DNA from: Treponema sp.
Lineage (GTDB): Bacteria; Spirochaetota; Spirochaetia; Treponematales; Breznakiellaceae
Direction: 5' to 3'
Length of the DNA stretch: 21,086 nucleotides
Assembly: GCA_031266255.1 (NCBI GenBank)
Contig: JAISBK010000012.1
Span: 1 to 21,086 of the forward strand
Shown: in pieces, positions 1-6,096 of the stretch
How positions within the stretch are numbered: the stretch's first letter is position 1
Layout of the letters: the number at the start of each line of letters is the position of its first letter
The notes under the pieces: model-generated
What the model was told of the DNA's origin: nothing
Database searches by the model: none
What the model saw: only the letters and a program-made list of their open reading frames with translations
Program-made: the position numbers and the translations under genes

Positions 1-260
1 GTCCAGAACCCCTCAAGAGGAGGAACAACATAATCAAAATATCCTTCCGGTGTATTTTGTTTCTTTTTGCTCATTTTTATTGTATATTGAATACTATACA
101 ATAATTCAATAGCCTTCCCGTATTCTCCGTCTTTATCATTTGGATCTCCTTTTCCATCGACTGCTACAAAAGTTATTTCAGGAACCTTTATTATTGAGGG
201 AACAGTCTTGGGTAAATATAATTCTTTATATTCCTTTTTGTAATCCAAAACATCAGCCAT
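1..260 (-). CDS. GyrI-like small-molecule-binding domain protein, 5' part
   Basis: Partial gene; only the first 86 codons are present and the frame is open to the left edge. The protein starts MADVLDYKKEYKELYLPK and continues with FVAVDGKGDPND, YTIKMSKK, PEGYFDYVVPPLEGFW. This pattern is that of the stand-alone GyrI-like/SOUL-fold effector-binding family (about 200 residues when complete), which binds small hydrophobic ligands; some members are degrading enzymes or regulators. The start is ATG at 258-260, preceded by GGAGGA with a 4-base gap, and a good promoter lies just upstream. The stretch is much more AT-rich than the genes to its right, so it may have been acquired separately. The family assignment rests on remembered family sequence patterns; the exact role is unknown. 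Confidence 0.75.
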   Translation of the reverse strand, partial: MADVLDYKKEYKELYLPKTVPSIIKVPEITFVAVDGKGDPNDKDGEYGKAIELLYSIQYTIKMSKKKQNTPEGYFDYVVPPLEGFW

Positions 261-279
261 ACATTCCTCCGTTGATTTT

Positions 280-308
280 ACAGTATCATTTCAAAATAAT
301 TTTGTCAA
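280..308 (-). promoter_or_regulatory. sigma70-type promoter for the GyrI-like gene
   Basis: Reading the minus strand, there is a perfect -35 TTGACA (303-308), a 17-base spacer, and TACTGT (280-285) preceded by TGA, an extended -10. Transcription would start near 273, giving a leader of about 13 bases that holds the GGAGGA ribosome site at 265-270. The -10 itself is weak (three of six), compensated by the TGn extension. Confidence 0.6.
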
Positions 309-351
309 TAGTTTATTCAAAAATTTTCCAAAATAATTTGGCTGGCATTTC

Positions 352-532
352 GCATAACGTTCCGGCTGTTTACGACGTTTTGCCAGCCCGAATAAGGGCT
401 TTGCGAAGCAAAGACCAGGGCTGGCAAAATGTGGGTGGAGTGAGGCGTGGGAATGAGCCGTAGGCGAATGACCTAGCCGAACGGAACCCCGAGCCGCCTA
501 CCGGCGGCGAAGCATATACAGACCTGTTGAGA
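352..532. repeat. Structured intergenic element with nested inverted repeats and attC-like ends
   Basis: The left end has GCATAAC (352-358) and the right end GTTGAGA (526-532); each matches six of seven positions of the attC core consensuses RYYYAAC and GTTRRRY. Inside are a perfect 12-base inverted repeat TTTTGCCAGCCC/GGGCTGGCAAAA (378-389, 418-429), within it CTTTGC-gaa-GCAAAG (399-413), and further right GCCGCC-tacc-GGCGGC (493-508). The element is clearly GC-richer than the DNA to its left. At about 180 bases it is longer than typical attC sites, so an ordinary dispersed intergenic repeat is the main alternative. No integrase gene is visible. Confidence 0.4.
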
Positions 533-696
533 CTGTCGAATAAGTATACAAACCACAAAAAACCAGTTATACTACAGCCATTATGATTCGTTACAAAACC
601 TTCGACGCGTCCCAGGGTTTGTTTCTTACCATAAACCTTGAGAGCCTGTTCAGTATCTTTACAAAATTCATAAGGTGCACTCGTTTTATTGATCAT

Positions 697-776
697 CCGG
701 TCTGTTTTGTCTGCTGCTGATCGTTTTCATGGAACAAAAACCGTTGCTTGGAACTAGGGAAACAATAACAGACCGG
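697..776. repeat. Long inverted repeat with a single bulged base
   Basis: CCGGTCTGTT+TTGT (697-710) pairs with ACAA+T+AACAGACCGG (762-776), leaving one unpaired T at 766 and about 51 bases between the arms. It lies 12 bases beyond the stop codon of the EIIA gene. It is not followed by a T-run in either direction, so it is not a standard rho-independent terminator. It might protect the 3' end of the EIIA transcript or be a recombination site. Confidence 0.45.
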
Positions 777-787
777 TTATAATACCT

Positions 788-1228
788 CTAAAAACAATAC
801 AACATGTCGTATACCTCTTGGGGGCTTTCTGCTGCCGGAATCACGGCAAAAGATTTTGAGTTAAGCATCTCAAGAAGGCGGCTCAAAACGCGCAGATGAT
901 ACTCTCGAGATGATACATCCATAAGGAGCATAAAAATCGTATGAACCGGTTCAAGGCTACCGTACTCAATCCCTGTCCGGGAAAAACCCAGGGCACCGAT
1001 TATACCGTTGACTACCTGACAATACCCATGAGGCACTGCAACCCCGGGTAAAATAGCGGTATTCAACCGGTTTTCCCGGGAGATTACTGCATCAACCATT
1101 TCCTGACGGTTAAATTTTGGGTATACCCTGGCGATGGTTTCAACGAGTTCTTTGAAAACCTCATCCTTGGTTTTGCTTTCCAAGTCGAGCTTAATGAGGT
1201 CCGGTCTAAATATGTCACTTAGCTGCAT
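788..1228 (-). CDS. PTS EIIA component, fructose/nitrogen (PtsN) type
   Basis: A 146-residue single-domain EIIA-2 family protein. These cytoplasmic proteins accept a phosphoryl group on a histidine from HPr or NPr. Those without a partner permease, like EIIA-Ntr, work as regulators rather than in sugar transport. The active-site motif PGVAVPHG is present with His67, and the length matches PtsN. No EIIB or EIIC gene is in the window, which favours a regulatory role, although the missing subunits could lie elsewhere. The ATG at 1226-1228 is preceded by AAGGTGGAG about nine bases away. The 206-base gap upstream holds no convincing promoter, only a 7-base inverted repeat ATAAACG/CGTTTAT (1359-1365, 1380-1386). 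Confidence 0.88.
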   Translation of the reverse strand: MQLSDIFRPDLIKLDLESKTKDEVFKELVETIARVYPKFNRQEMVDAVISRENRLNTAILPGVAVPHGYCQVVNGIIGALGFSRTGIEYGSLEPVHTIFMLLMDVSSREYHLRVLSRLLEMLNSKSFAVIPAAESPQEVYDMLYCF

Positions 1229-1434
1229 TTATTGGTTCTCCACCTTATCGTATGGTCTTTAGAAACTATTTCTGCGGAAACTATCCCCAATGCGATAAGA
1301 CCGCAGACACCAATCTTCCCAGGATAGATCTTTGCATCGTAGCATAGAACAACCCCGGATAAACGGAAAATAAAATTCACGTTTATTCCCCCATAAAAAT
1401 AACAAGAGAAGATAAAAAATGACAGGATAGGAAA

Positions 1435-1803
1435 TCAGATTCGGAGTTTAAGAAGGATAGTATTCTGGGTAGTTATGAAGTTGCTATTTGCATTTGTCCT
1501 GAAAAGTAACTGGTAAAAAGCGAAGGCTGCACCGTGATTTCTGCAGGGAATAACGATACGCTGAAATCCTGTCCGTAAGGGAGCAAACTGCGGATCTCCG
1601 GTTTTGGTAAGCAGTACCGGTTCCTCCGCAGGAGAGGGGATAACACTGTCAACCACGCTGGTAAGGCTGTCGATTCCTTCTGCAACAGAATCAACAGCCT
1701 GAAGGGATTCCACCACCCCAAGGCAATACGTTACCATGACCGCTGTGGCGGTGAAAAGTGTTATAAGTATGCAGGATAGTCGATTCTGTTTTGACCAAAT
1801 CAT
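1435..1803 (-). CDS. Small hypothetical protein with N-terminal membrane/signal segment
   Basis: A 122-residue protein that I do not recognise. The N-terminus has a positively charged start (residues 1-8) and a hydrophobic run of about 20 residues (LSCILITLFTATAVMVTYCL), so it is probably exported or membrane-anchored. Two near-identical segments follow (VDSVAEGIDSL, VVDSVIPSP). The rest has no recognisable domain. There is no Shine-Dalgarno sequence before the ATG at 1801-1803. A near-consensus promoter places the transcription start at or next to this ATG, so the mRNA may be leaderless. It follows the mogA-like gene by 78 bases but appears separately transcribed. Another start or a spurious frame cannot be excluded. 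Confidence 0.55.
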   Translation of the reverse strand: MIWSKQNRLSCILITLFTATAVMVTYCLGVVESLQAVDSVAEGIDSLTSVVDSVIPSPAEEPVLLTKTGDPQFAPLRTGFQRIVIPCRNHGAAFAFYQLLFRTNANSNFITTQNTILLKLRI

Positions 1804-1809
1804 TATTTC

Positions 1810-1838
1810 AGTATACCACTTGCTCGAAAATTATACAA
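1810..1838 (-). promoter_or_regulatory. Extended -10 promoter for the 1435-1803 gene
   Basis: Reading the minus strand: TTGTAT (1833-1838), a 17-base spacer, TATACT (1810-1815) preceded by TGG, i.e. an extended -10. The ATG begins 7 bases downstream of the -10, about where transcription would start. Confidence 0.55.
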
Positions 1839-1881
1839 GACATAAAGTTGATTGTTCCTGTTACGAAAAAGTTTATCTGCA

Positions 1882-2391
1882 TCATACCGGCTCTAATGGA
1901 CGGGCACAGTCCTTGGCAGTTCCTATCATGATTGCGAGTCCATGTTCTAGGGCAGGCAGGATACATTCCAGGTTTTCCTTGGCGGCTCGGGGGCTGCCGG
2001 GTAAATTGATTATCAGCGTTTGCCCCCGGATCACGGCAACACTACGACTGAGCATAGCGCGGTTTGTTTTTTGCAGGCTGTAGGCCCGCATGGCTTCGGG
2101 GATTCCTGAAACCAGTCGTTCCGCAATGTCCAGGGTCGCTTCGGGGGTGTAGTCCCGGGGAGAAAACCCGGTACCACCGGTAGTCAGAATCAGGTCTGCT
2201 TGGTGTCGGTCACAAAGATCGCTCAAGTGTTCCGCCAGATCCGTTCTTTCATCCGGGAGGATCCGGTATAGGGCAACCTCATATCCTGCTTGGATGAGCA
2301 TATCCTGGATAAGGGGACCGCTCTGGTCAATCCGTTCTCCGGCAAAACCTGTATCGCTGACCGTAATAATAGCCGCTCTAAATGATCTCAA
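1882..2391 (-). CDS. mogA: Molybdenum cofactor biosynthesis protein, MogA/MoaB family
   Basis: A 169-residue protein. MogA adenylylates molybdopterin before molybdate insertion; MoaB is the near-identical sister family. Two family motifs are intact: TTGGTGFSPRDYTPEA (about residues 70-85) and LPGSPRAA (130-137), which form the molybdopterin-binding pocket. The frame has no suitable ATG near the family start, and the best start is TTG at 2389-2391. It lies inside the last codons of the MOSC gene (14-base overlap) with AAGGGG six bases upstream, so translation is probably coupled. Together with the MOSC gene it points to a molybdoenzyme in the organism, such as a formate dehydrogenase, which is not in the window. 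Confidence 0.9.
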   Translation of the reverse strand: MRSFRAAIITVSDTGFAGERIDQSGPLIQDMLIQAGYEVALYRILPDERTDLAEHLSDLCDRHQADLILTTGGTGFSPRDYTPEATLDIAERLVSGIPEAMRAYSLQKTNRAMLSRSVAVIRGQTLIINLPGSPRAAKENLECILPALEHGLAIMIGTAKDCARPLEPV

Positions 2392-2812
2392 TCGAATCCC
2401 CTTTTTCTACCGTGCCTTCCTCGATAACCTGGGCAAAAATACCTTCTCGAGGCATGATACAATCCCCTACCTGCTGATAAATCTGGCAGTGTTGATGACA
2501 TTCTTTACCTATTTGGGTTACTTCAAGGAGCGCATCAGATAAACGCAGCCGAGTACCTACCGGAAGGGTCCGCAGATCGATCCCACTAACCACGATATTT
2601 TCGCCGAAATCCCCGTTTTCCACGATTCCGCCCAAGCGCTTAAATTCCGCTATTTTTTCATAGGATAAAAGGCTTATCTGCCGGTGCCAATTACCCCCGT
2701 GAGCATCCCCTTCTATACCATAGCCGGCAACAATGGGGATCCGTCCTGGAACTTCCTGTTTCTTTACCCCGCGGACATGGCTGATACAGACCGCCATAAC
2801 CTTTCCATCCAT
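2378..2812 (-). CDS. MOSC domain-containing protein
   Basis: A 144-residue stand-alone MOSC domain, the fold found at the C-terminus of molybdenum cofactor sulfurases and thought to carry or bind sulfur/Mo-cofactor. Visible features are GIEGDAHGGNWHRQISLLS (residues 33-51), GDFGENIVVSGIDL (67-80), and a cysteine-rich stretch with Cys105, Cys109 and Cys118 followed by PREGIFAQVI. Which cysteine is functional cannot be told from sequence alone. The ATG at 2810-2812 has AAGGAG seven bases upstream. The 3' end overlaps the mogA-type gene, forming a two-gene cofactor operon divergent from the phosphatase gene. Confidence 0.9.
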   Translation of the reverse strand: MDGKVMAVCISHVRGVKKQEVPGRIPIVAGYGIEGDAHGGNWHRQISLLSYEKIAEFKRLGGIVENGDFGENIVVSGIDLRTLPVGTRLRLSDALLEVTQIGKECHQHCQIYQQVGDCIMPREGIFAQVIEEGTVEKGDSIEII

Positions 2813-2893
2813 GCTCCTGCTCCTTTTGGGTGGGTTTTTCTTGTTGGATACAGCATATCAGGCCGGATTTATTCTGCCAAGAGTACATCGTGT

Positions 2894-2926
2894 ATATCCC
2901 GATCACCTATTGATCGAGGGGGATAT
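2894..2926. promoter_or_regulatory. Imperfect dyad in the MOSC/phosphatase divergent spacer
   Basis: ATATCCC-GATCA (2894-2905) and TGATC-gagg-GGGATAT (2911-2926) form a dyad around CCTAT, with four unpaired bases in the right arm. It overlaps the -35 of the candidate phosphatase promoter, a position suited to an operator. No known regulator motif is recognised. Confidence 0.3.
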
Positions 2927-2938
2927 CTATTCTACTAT
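2910..2938 (+). promoter_or_regulatory. Candidate promoter for the HAD-IIA phosphatase gene
   Basis: TTGATC (2910-2915), a 17-base spacer, TACTAT (2933-2938), 20 bases before the ATG. Only a moderate match. Confidence 0.35.
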
Positions 2939-2958
2939 ATTAAGTAAAGAGGAAAAGT

Positions 2959-3741
2959 ATGAAAGATCTAGCCCATATCCGGTCTAAAGTGGCCTTTATT
3001 ATTGACATGGACGGGGTTATTTACCACGGGAATCGTTTACTGCAAGGAGCCTTGGAATTCGTGGAATGGCTCTCCCACAATAACAAGGCATTTATCTTCT
3101 TAACTAATTCAAGCGAACGTTCTCCCCTGGAACTATCTCAAAAGCTGGCCCGCTTGGGGATCATGGTTGACCCGGAACATTTCTATACCAGCGCCTTGGC
3201 CACTGCAGGCTTTCTAGCCTCCCAACGTCCAGGAGGTTCGGTATATGTTATTGGTGAACCTGGGCTTATTCAGGCCCTCTACGATGTAGGTTTCACCATG
3301 AACAACGTCAATCCTGATTATGTGGTAGTGGGCGAAGGTCGGGGCTATAGCCTTGAAGCCTTGGAACGGGCGGTCCGCTTGATTACCAACGGAGCCAGGC
3401 TTATTGGTACTAATCCGGATCTGACGGGCCCTACAGAAGGGGGCATTGTCCCGGCCTGCGGTTCCCTGGTAGCGCCCATTGAGCTAGCCACCGAAACCAA
3501 AGCCTACTTTGTAGGCAAACCCAACCCCTTGATGATGCGCCACGGCTTGCGACGGCTTAACAGCCGGCGGGAGGATACCGCCATCATCGGCGATCGGATG
3601 GATACGGACATTGTTGCGGGGGTTGAAGCGGAAATCGAAACCGTGCTGGTCCTTTCTGGGGTTACGAGCATCGCCGACATCCCCCGGTTTCCCTATCAGC
3701 CAAAAAATATCCTGGAAGGGGTGTTTGAAATACCCGAATAG
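2959..3741 (+). CDS. HAD-IIA family sugar/nucleotide phosphatase (NagD-like)
   Basis: A 260-residue cytoplasmic hydrolase. HAD-IIA members (NagD, 4-nitrophenylphosphatase, phosphoglycolate phosphatase relatives) use an aspartyl-phosphate intermediate. All motifs are present: DMDGV with nucleophile Asp16 and general acid Asp18, LTNSS (48-52), GKPNP with Lys187, and GDRMDTD with Asp212/Asp217 for Mg2+. The large cap between motifs II and III is typical of subclass IIA. Length matches NagD (about 250). The ATG at 2959 follows AGAGGA. The substrate cannot be read from the sequence. It is the only clear plus-strand gene in the window, divergent from the MOSC-mogA pair and convergent with the acyl-CoA ligase. 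Confidence 0.92.
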   Translation: MKDLAHIRSKVAFIIDMDGVIYHGNRLLQGALEFVEWLSHNNKAFIFLTNSSERSPLELSQKLARLGIMVDPEHFYTSALATAGFLASQRPGGSVYVIGEPGLIQALYDVGFTMNNVNPDYVVVGEGRGYSLEALERAVRLITNGARLIGTNPDLTGPTEGGIVPACGSLVAPIELATETKAYFVGKPNPLMMRHGLRRLNSRREDTAIIGDRMDTDIVAGVEAEIETVLVLSGVTSIADIPRFPYQPKNILEGVFEIPE

Positions 3742-3754
3742 GGGGCGAGTACTA

Positions 3755-3789
3755 AACGCCGGTGTAATCATCCAACCTTCACTGGCGTT
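3755..3789. repeat. Hairpin downstream of the phosphatase gene
   Basis: AACGCCGGTG (3755-3764) pairs with CACTGGCGTT (3780-3789), nine Watson-Crick pairs and one G-T pair in RNA, with a 15-base loop, starting 13 bases after the stop codon. There is no T-run, so it is at best a weak or factor-assisted terminator. Confidence 0.35.
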
Positions 3790-3890
3790 AGGATGAAGCG
3801 GAGCATGCCGCCGCTATCCCCATATTTCCCATCAGTCAACACGTGAAACAGGAACGAAGGGACGTAAACCTTATTCTCAAAGCACTCAGT

Positions 3891-3941
3891 TCTCACGTTG
3901 CCCCTCGCAGGGGCGGGCTCTCACGTTGGCCCCCGCAGGGG
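3891..3941. repeat. Two tandem copies of a 23-base GC-rich hairpin repeat
   Basis: TCTCACGTTG followed by a CCCC..GCAGGGG stem-loop occurs at 3891-3913 and again at 3919-3941 (period 28, a few differences). Each copy folds on itself (GCCCC-tcgca-GGGGC). The copies make up the last codons and stop of the ligase gene. Confidence 0.7.
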
Positions 3942-5653
3942 ATATGGTTGCGTTTGATTTTTTTGGTGGTGGTCATCTCCATAGGCGCATCCAGGATCGT
4001 TGTTTTCTTGATTCGTTGATAGGGCAGCAGCCGCTGATTTACTTCGGCGATAATCTGGTTTATCCGACCGGAGATCTGTTCCATAAGCCCGCCTGCTGCA
4101 TCAGGGAGGGTCTTGAAAAAATCAGGGCTGGGATATACCAAGGCCTCAATGCCTTCGGACTTCATCTTTTTGTTCAGGACAAAACCCCGGACCAGTATCT
4201 GTTCAATTTCTTCAAAGAGCTGGAATTCATTTTCAATTTCTTCAGGATAGACGTTCTTACCTCCTTCGGTAACGATCATATTCTTAGCCCTGCCGGTGAG
4301 GTACAGATACTGTTCACTGTCCAGGTAGCCCAGGTCGCCGGTCTTGAGGTAGCCATCCGGCGTAAAAGCTGCTGCGGTCTCTTCCGGCATTTCGTAATAC
4401 CCCTTCATCACCATGGGGCCTTTCACCACGATTTCACCAATGCCCCGTTCATCCGGATTGAGTATCTTCATGTCCATCTGAGGAAGAATCTTACCCACAC
4501 TGGTTTCTTTATAATGTTCTACCGGATTCAGGTTGATGATAGGAGCGGTTTCAGTAAGGCCGTAACCTTGAATGAAATCAAGCCCCAACTGGTTGTATTT
4601 CCTAAAAACAGCAGGCGCCAGAGGCCCTCCTCCGCAGATGCATATCCGCAGGGTGGAAAGGGACGCTTGACGCAGCACCGATCCAAAGAGCTTCTTACCG
4701 GGATTAACCTTAAAGACTTTTTTAATAAGCCCGGAAAGACCCATAAGCAAGGAAACGAATCCATACACCACCGGCCCTTTTGCTTTGATTCCCCGCATGA
4801 TCCCTGCCAGGAGCTTGTTAAAAAGCAGGGGCACCCCCAGGAACATGGTGATCTTGGCTTCCTTGAGATCTTTCAAGATCGTCTTGGTAACCATTTTTTT
4901 GCCAAAGACCACTTCCGCGCCCGTGGATAAGGCTACTATGAGTACCGCCAGCATGGTATAGGAATGGTGGATCGGGAGGAGCGCGTAAAAAACATCCGTA
5001 TGCAGTATGATGAGGTTCCCCTGGGCGAGGTAACAGTCCGCCACCATGTTCTGATGGGTCAGCATGACCCCCTTGGGAATCCCGGTCGTCCCCGAAGTAA
5101 AGAGGATCGCCGCAACATCCATTTCCTGGGCCTCCTGGATTTCCACTTCTGGCCCATCTAATTCGTAAATGTAGGGATGTATTCCCTTTTTGAGGGAGAC
5201 TATGTTGGTTAAGGACCCGGGATTGCTCATAAAGTAGGGGTATTTTTCCTCATCCACAAAGAAGATCTTGGCATGGGAGGTTCTCAGAAGTAAATCAATT
5301 TCCTCCTTTTTTAACTGATAATCTATGGGAACCACTATGGCGCCGGCAAAGAGGATACCTAAGTAGGCCACGGTCCATTCAGGAGCGTTTTTACCGCTTA
5401 CCGCTACCGTATCTCCCTTACGGATCCCCTGGTTATGGAGCCACCGGGCAAGCGCATTTATGATATGCAATGACTCCCGATAGGTGAGACTGATTCGATC
5501 CGGTTCATAAATGGTAAAACAGGACCGTTCTCCGTACCGGGCAACGGTAATCCGCATCATCTCAGGCAGGGTGGGCCATAAGCCGCTGAAGGCTTTACCC
5601 CGGAACTCATCTAAAAAAGCCCACGGGGTATATGCAGGATTTCTTTCTCTCAT
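3893..5653 (-). CDS. AMP-dependent long-chain acyl-CoA ligase (FadD-like)
   Basis: A 586-residue member of the ANL adenylating superfamily that activates a carboxylic acid with ATP and CoA; a long-chain fatty acid is the likely substrate from overall similarity. Visible motifs are the ATP/AMP-binding TSGTTGIPKGVMLTH (187-200), GGGPLAP (341-347), QGYGLTETAP (362-371), YLKTGDLGYLD (435-445) and TGRAKNMIVTEGGKNVYPEE (453-472). The C-terminal lysine region TTTKKIKR is present. Beyond it lies an 18-residue tail (NHIPCGGQRESPPLRGAT) encoded by the hairpin repeat and unlike the family. The ATG at 5651-5653 follows AGAGGTGAT. In treponemes such ligases would activate scavenged fatty acids for phospholipid synthesis; that role is inferred. 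Confidence 0.93.
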   Translation of the reverse strand: MRERNPAYTPWAFLDEFRGKAFSGLWPTLPEMMRITVARYGERSCFTIYEPDRISLTYRESLHIINALARWLHNQGIRKGDTVAVSGKNAPEWTVAYLGILFAGAIVVPIDYQLKKEEIDLLLRTSHAKIFFVDEEKYPYFMSNPGSLTNIVSLKKGIHPYIYELDGPEVEIQEAQEMDVAAILFTSGTTGIPKGVMLTHQNMVADCYLAQGNLIILHTDVFYALLPIHHSYTMLAVLIVALSTGAEVVFGKKMVTKTILKDLKEAKITMFLGVPLLFNKLLAGIMRGIKAKGPVVYGFVSLLMGLSGLIKKVFKVNPGKKLFGSVLRQASLSTLRICICGGGPLAPAVFRKYNQLGLDFIQGYGLTETAPIINLNPVEHYKETSVGKILPQMDMKILNPDERGIGEIVVKGPMVMKGYYEMPEETAAAFTPDGYLKTGDLGYLDSEQYLYLTGRAKNMIVTEGGKNVYPEEIENEFQLFEEIEQILVRGFVLNKKMKSEGIEALVYPSPDFFKTLPDAAGGLMEQISGRINQIIAEVNQRLLPYQRIKKTTILDAPMEMTTTKKIKRNHIPCGGQRESPPLRGAT

Positions 5654-6096
5654 ATAATCACCTCTGTTTTATTCGACCAGGAATCAGTCCTTTAGTTGCA
5701 CGCATAGGTACGCCCGTTTCAAAATCTGACGAGGTGAAACAGCATTTCGGCATTGGTACTTTTAGGAATTGTCATGGTACACCTCGTGATTGAGGATGTA
5801 TTACTTTGGGAATGGGTCAATTGCCATACCCACCCCTTGCGTAATCCACTGCTTCTGCCCATAATTGCGTATCTACCCCGAAAAGGAGCCATGAGGAAAT
5901 TATTCCCCTTGCCCCAAAGCCAGTAATAGGGGTTCACATCAGGGGATAGGCCTTTCCGAGGGCGGATGGAGGAATGATTCCAGCCCTTCTCTTCTGGAAC
6001 CTACGCGATAACATACAAGTAACCCTGTCCTAAAAAAGGCCGTTCTCCTTCGGGAACGGCCTTTTTTGTCCTGGGCCTCAAATCCACCTCAACAAT
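5654..6096. other. Gene-free stretch of 443 bases
   Basis: It contains an 8-base inverted repeat ACGAGGTG/CACCTCGT (5729-5736, 5780-5787), a short hairpin TTCCAG/CTGGAA (5978-5983, 5994-5999) and the glgA terminator (6032-6067). A 72-codon minus-strand frame (5719-5937) lacks a ribosome site and protein-like composition, so I do not call it. No convincing promoter for the ligase gene was found. Confidence 0.5.
6032..6067 (-). terminator. Rho-independent terminator after glgA
   Basis: A perfect 14-base stem AAAAAAGGCCGTTC / GAACGGCCTTTTTT with an 8-base loop. It lies 29 bases beyond the glgA stop and ends in a T-run on the minus strand. The A/T arms make it symmetrical, so it could also stop transcription coming from the left. 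Confidence 0.9.

Larger units (their letters stand above)
261..787. other. Gene-poor stretch of 527 bases
   Basis: It holds the promoter of the leftward gene (280-308), a structured repeat-like element (352-532) and a bulged hairpin (697-776). A minus-strand reading frame of 108 codons (370-696) crosses the structured element. Its start has no ribosome site, and its second half is simply the translation of the inverted-repeat DNA, so I do not call it a gene. Its first ~60 codons (540-696) could be a remnant of something real, but I do not recognise it. Confidence 0.6.

Noticed and set aside
370..696. 108-codon minus-strand frame across the structured element
   Set aside because: No ribosome site, and half of it is the translation of inverted-repeat DNA; kept only as a remark on the gene-poor stretch.
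3926..4930. 334-codon plus-strand frame opposite the acyl-CoA ligase
   Set aside because: Antisense shadow of a gene with all ANL motifs; no ribosome site, His/Phe-rich non-protein-like composition.
5719..5937. 72-codon minus-strand frame between ligase and glgA
   Set aside because: No ribosome site, low-quality composition rich in Ser/Arg/Trp, no recognisable domain.
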